A stretch of DNA of 64,000 nt from Thalassotalea sp. PS06. Lineage in GTDB: Bacteria > Pseudomonadota > Gammaproteobacteria > Enterobacterales > Alteromonadaceae. Below, piece by piece: positions 60,906 to 64,000 of this stretch (the stretch's first letter is position 1; every line of letters begins with the position of its first letter). The notes beneath the pieces are model-generated. The model saw only the letters and a program-made list of their open reading frames with translations. It did no database searches and was not told where the DNA came from. Location of the stretch: the NCBI RefSeq assembly GCF_007197775.1, contig NZ_CP041638.1:186001-250000 (forward strand), in the 5' to 3' direction. The translations under genes were made by a program, and so were the position numbers.

Positions 60906-61817
60906 TTAACTTAAAGCACTCAAGTACGCTTCGAGTATCAGATTGCTGCGTGCACCTTTGCGGGTAATAGCGCAGAACTTAGTGGCAAAATAACGATTAT
61001 GTTCATCGACCGCTCGCATCTTATCTTCTTTTACCCAACGCTCGGCAAAATGGGTAGGTAAAAAGCCAATGAAGCGCCCGGTAAGAATCAAAAACGCGAT
61101 GCCTTCTCTGTCGGTTGATGTCGCGGTTGCGTTCAGTTTTGCCTGTTGTTGTTTTATCTCCAATGACTGTGGGTAAGTTGGCACAACGGCATCATAACCA
61201 GCCAGTGCCTGATCACTGATAATGCTTAAGTCTTTATCGAACAAAGGGTGATTATTGGCACAGTAAAGGAGCGATCTTTCCTGATAGAGACTTTGGTAGG
61301 TTAGCCCGGCAATACTGCGCAGGTGCGGAACTATCCCAATATGTAGATGTCCATCAAGGATCCCTGATTCAACTTCATCAGGTGGGATCATTGAAATATT
61401 TATCACCACTTTCGGAGCCTGTTGCTTTAATCGTCTTAACGCTTCGGTTATCCGCATCTGCGGCACCGTTACCATATTATCGGTTATACCAATATTTAGC
61501 TCACCAGTAAGTTCGGTATTAATGCCATTTATCTGACTACGAAAGGTCTCGAGACTTGCTAATAACTGTAACGTCGAGAGATAGACCTGTTGCCCCTGTT
61601 CGGTTACTGAAAAACCAGCACGACCACGATTACACAGGCGCATTGCTAACAGAGATTCCAATTCACTTATTGCCTGCGAAATTGCTGGTTTAGAGATATT
61701 TAAATCCACCTCAGCATTGGCAAAGCCGCCGTTTTCCACCACCGACTTGTAAATCCGCAGCAGACGAATATGGCTATCCCCCAATTGGCGAGGAAGCAGA
61801 GTTGTATTTTGGATCAT
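60906..61817 (-). CDS. LysR-family transcriptional regulator
   Basis: 303 residues: N-terminal winged helix-turn-helix (about 15-75; NISKPAISQAISELESLLAMRL) and a C-terminal periplasmic-binding-protein-like effector domain. It is divergent from the aminotransferase, so it most likely controls that gene pair and its own expression. An inverted repeat ends six bases before its start codon. The effector is unknown; beta-alanine or a related amine would fit the context. Confidence 0.92.
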   Translation of the reverse strand: MIQNTTLLPRQLGDSHIRLLRIYKSVVENGGFANAEVDLNISKPAISQAISELESLLAMRLCNRGRAGFSVTEQGQQVYLSTLQLLASLETFRSQINGINTELTGELNIGITDNMVTVPQMRITEALRRLKQQAPKVVINISMIPPDEVESGILDGHLHIGIVPHLRSIAGLTYQSLYQERSLLYCANNHPLFDKDLSIISDQALAGYDAVVPTYPQSLEIKQQQAKLNATATSTDREGIAFLILTGRFIGFLPTHFAERWVKEDKMRAVDEHNRYFATKFCAITRKGARSNLILEAYLSALS

Positions 61818-61822
61818 ATCTA

Positions 61823-61846
61823 TAAGTTAACTATTTACTTAACTTA
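61823..61846. promoter_or_regulatory. Candidate LysR operator
   Basis: Perfect inverted repeat TAAGTTAA, eight-base spacer, TTAACTTA, followed by another ACTT. It sits 6 bp before the LysR start codon and about 100 bp before the aminotransferase start. Its size suits a LysR-type dimer site. Confidence 0.55.
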
Positions 61847-61949
61847 ACTTTAATAAATATGGATTTAATAATCTATATTTTCATCAATAATAAGTCTTAA
61901 ACAATTTAACGGTAATGAATCTTCGTTGCCGCAGCAACAGGTACAAAAA

Positions 61950-63287
61950 ATGACAACAGATAATAAATTTTGTGGCCTCAGCTCAGAACAGCTTGAATCC
62001 CACTGGATGCCTTTTACGGGTAATCGCCAGTTTAAGCAGGACCCAAGATTAATCACTGGTGCTCAAGGGCGTTATTACACAGACAGTTCAGGTCGTAAAA
62101 TATTTGATGGCTTGTCGGGCTTATGGACCTGTGGCGCCGGCCACGGCCGTACAGAAATTGCCGAGGCAATTGCCAATCAGGCGAAGAACTTAGATTACTC
62201 ACCGGCATTCCAGTTTGGCCAGCCGAAATCATTTGAGCTAGCTCACCGTATCAGTGAGTGGATGCCGGATAATTTAAATCGGGTATTTTTTACCGGCTCA
62301 GGTTCCGAGTCCGTGGAAACGGCATTAAAAATCGCCCGAGGATATTGGCGTAAAAAAGGTCAGGCGAGCAAAACTCGTTTTATTGGCCGCGCTAAAGGCT
62401 ATCATGGCGTTAACTGGGGTGGCATCAGTGTTGGCGGTATCGGTCCAAACCGGGCGCTTTATGGCCAGGGTATCGATGCCATTCATTTACCGCACACTAT
62501 GTTGCCCGAAAACACCTTTGTTGAGGGAATGCCACAAACTGGAGCTCATCTAGCGGATGAGTTGGAGCAATTGATCGCCTTACATGATGCCAGTAATATC
62601 GCTGCGGTTATTGTTGAGCCTATGGCTGGCAGTGCCGGGGTTATTCCACCACCGCAAGGTTACCTGCAAAAACTTCGTGAGATTTGTGACAGACACAATA
62701 TTTTATTGATTTTTGACGAGGTGATTACCGCTTTCGGTCGTGTTGGCAGTAAAACGGGTGCCGAAGAGTTTGACGTCACCCCGGATCTGATGACTATCGC
62801 CAAACAGATTACCAATGGTGTAGTGCCTATGGGGGCTGTGATTGCCAAGCAGGAAATATACGACACCTTTATGGAAACCGGTGGTCCGGATTATATGCTT
62901 GAGCTTCCGCATGGTTATACCTATTCGGCACACCCTGTCGCTTGCGCGGCGGCATTGGCTACACTCGATATTCTTGAAAACGAGCAACTAATCGAGCGTT
63001 CTGCCACGATGGCGCCAGAATTTGCAGAAAAACTACATGCGCTGAAAGGTGCGAATCATGTCACTGATATTCGTAATTACGGCCTGGCCGGTGGCGTAAC
63101 CATTGCTGCTAAAGATGGTCAACCGGCGTTACGTCCTTATGAAATAGCGATGAATTGCTGGCAAAAAGGCTTTTACGTACGTTATGGCGGCGACACTATT
63201 CAGTTGGGTTTGCCATTTACTACAGAATCCGACGAAATCGATTTACTTATTAATGCTCTGGGTGATGCCCTGAGTGAAACCGAATAA
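61950..63287 (+). CDS. bauA: Omega-amino acid--pyruvate aminotransferase (beta-alanine type)
   Basis: Class III PLP aminotransferase, probably moving the amino group of beta-alanine to pyruvate and giving malonate semialdehyde. The 445 residues show HWMPFTGNRQFK, GLSGLWTCGAGHGR, the PLP-binding FDEVITAFGRVG, and the lysine in IAKQITNGVVPMGAV. An in-frame TTG at 61926 would add eight residues; ATG 61950 gives the family start. The next gene, an MmsA-type dehydrogenase, would use the product. Specificity is inferred. Confidence 0.87.
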   Translation: MTTDNKFCGLSSEQLESHWMPFTGNRQFKQDPRLITGAQGRYYTDSSGRKIFDGLSGLWTCGAGHGRTEIAEAIANQAKNLDYSPAFQFGQPKSFELAHRISEWMPDNLNRVFFTGSGSESVETALKIARGYWRKKGQASKTRFIGRAKGYHGVNWGGISVGGIGPNRALYGQGIDAIHLPHTMLPENTFVEGMPQTGAHLADELEQLIALHDASNIAAVIVEPMAGSAGVIPPPQGYLQKLREICDRHNILLIFDEVITAFGRVGSKTGAEEFDVTPDLMTIAKQITNGVVPMGAVIAKQEIYDTFMETGGPDYMLELPHGYTYSAHPVACAAALATLDILENEQLIERSATMAPEFAEKLHALKGANHVTDIRNYGLAGGVTIAAKDGQPALRPYEIAMNCWQKGFYVRYGGDTIQLGLPFTTESDEIDLLINALGDALSETE

Positions 63288-63348
63288 TATCAATCGCGAT
63301 TGATTGAAAAACAATTAACCCATTTTAGAAGTAAGTGAGAACAACACT

Positions 63349-64000
63349 ATGTCCACCATCGGCCACTTGATAAACGGCGAAGATATTCAATTAGATGAAG
63401 CAAAACAATCGGTCTTTAACCCGGCAACCGGCGAAGCCGAAAAATCAGTACTGCTGGCGAGTCAGTCCACCGTGGAAGAAGCGATTGCCAGTGCGCAGGC
63501 GGCTTTTCCAGAGTGGCGCAATACACCACCGATTAAGCGTGCTCGTATCATGTTTCGCTTTAAGGAATTGTTAGAACAAAATGCCGACGAAATCTGTCGT
63601 TTGATTGGTGAAGAGCATGGCAAAATCAGCCATGATGCTGCTGGTGAATTACAGCGTGGTATTGAGAACGTTGAGTTTGCCTGTGCAGCGCCACACCTGT
63701 TAAAAGGCGAGCACAGCCGTAACGTTGGACCAGGCATTGATTCCTGGAGTGAATTTCAACCTCTCGGTGTCGTTGCCGGTATTACCCCTTTTAACTTTCC
63801 TGCCATGGTCCCTATGTGGATGTTCCCGTTAGCAATCGTCTGTGGTAACACCTTTGTGTTAAAACCTTCCGAGCGCGATCCAAGCTCTACCATGTTTATC
63901 GCCAAACTATTACACGAAGCCGGTTTACCACCGGGCGTACTGAATGTCGTTAACGGCGATAAAGTTGCCGTTGATACACTGCTAACCGATGAGCGCGTTA
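63349..64000 (+). CDS. mmsA: Methylmalonate-semialdehyde dehydrogenase (CoA-acylating), partial
   Basis: The 3' end lies outside the window; the first 217 residues are readable. They match MmsA: IGHLINGEDI, VFNPATGE, FKELLEQNADEICRL, GEHGKISHDAAGEL, then PLGVVAGITPFNFPAMVPMW and FVLKPSERDPS of the aldehyde dehydrogenase cofactor domain. The catalytic cysteine is beyond the edge. It oxidises (methyl)malonate semialdehyde to propionyl- or acetyl-CoA. Lies 61 bp after the aminotransferase, probably in one operon. Confidence 0.92.
   Translation, partial: MSTIGHLINGEDIQLDEAKQSVFNPATGEAEKSVLLASQSTVEEAIASAQAAFPEWRNTPPIKRARIMFRFKELLEQNADEICRLIGEEHGKISHDAAGELQRGIENVEFACAAPHLLKGEHSRNVGPGIDSWSEFQPLGVVAGITPFNFPAMVPMWMFPLAIVCGNTFVLKPSERDPSSTMFIAKLLHEAGLPPGVLNVVNGDKVAVDTLLTDERV

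Overview
The window reads as a chromosomal segment of a marine gammaproteobacterium of the order Alteromonadales. Supporting signs are the order orn / queG-nnr-tsaE-amiB-mutL-miaA-hfq-hflX-hflK-hflC-purA, the block maeB-metJ-metB-metL-metF, a divergent argE / argCBFG-argH cluster in which argH carries an acetyltransferase domain, and a complete gspC-N cluster. The genus cannot be fixed by reading alone. Almost all of the window is well-conserved core genome. No rRNA, tRNA, CRISPR array, integrase or transposase is visible.

Layout: 0.3-3.4 kb, pckA, hslO and hslR on the minus strand. 4-15.5 kb, a type II secretion operon (gspC to gspN) with start/stop overlaps from gspH onward. 15.5-18.3 kb, a minus-strand rsgA-psd-glycerophosphodiesterase operon. 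18.4-20.9 kb, orn and a membrane protein ending in what looks like a degenerate Hpt domain. 21.3-34.2 kb, queG and the divergent nnr-tsaE-amiB-mutL-miaA-hfq-hflX-hflK-hflC series, a small DUF2065 protein and purA. 34.4-35.8 kb, an AT-rich three-gene cassette (unknown protein, NADAR protein, macro-domain protein). 36.2-42.6 kb, maeB, metJ and metB-metL-metF. 42.7-50.2 kb, argE and argCBFG-argHA. 50.2-52.8 kb, mrcA (PBP1A). 53.1-60.6 kb, pilMNOPQ, aroK, aroB and dam. 60.6-64 kb, a DUF2970 protein, a LysR regulator and a divergent omega-aminotransferase plus methylmalonate-semialdehyde dehydrogenase pair; the last gene runs off the end.

Working together: the gsp and pil clusters build two related envelope machines, each with its own secretin. 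The met block converts O-acylhomoserine and supplies methyl groups under MetJ, whose 8-bp operator boxes are readable between metJ and metB. The arg block gives a linear arginine pathway: ArgE deacetylates acetylornithine, and the acetyltransferase domain on ArgH probably makes acetylglutamate. MutL lacks the endonuclease motif and a Dam methylase is present, which fits methyl-directed mismatch repair. The LysR / aminotransferase / dehydrogenase group looks like beta-alanine degradation.

The least explained parts are the NADAR-macro cassette between purA and maeB; a compound repeat (REP-like palindrome plus a tandem 15-bp array) found at two loci 14.7 kb apart, one of them at the right edge of that cassette; a perfect-period 42-bp triple repeat between metF and argE; and the membrane protein with a Hpt-like tail that appears to lack the phospho-accepting histidine.
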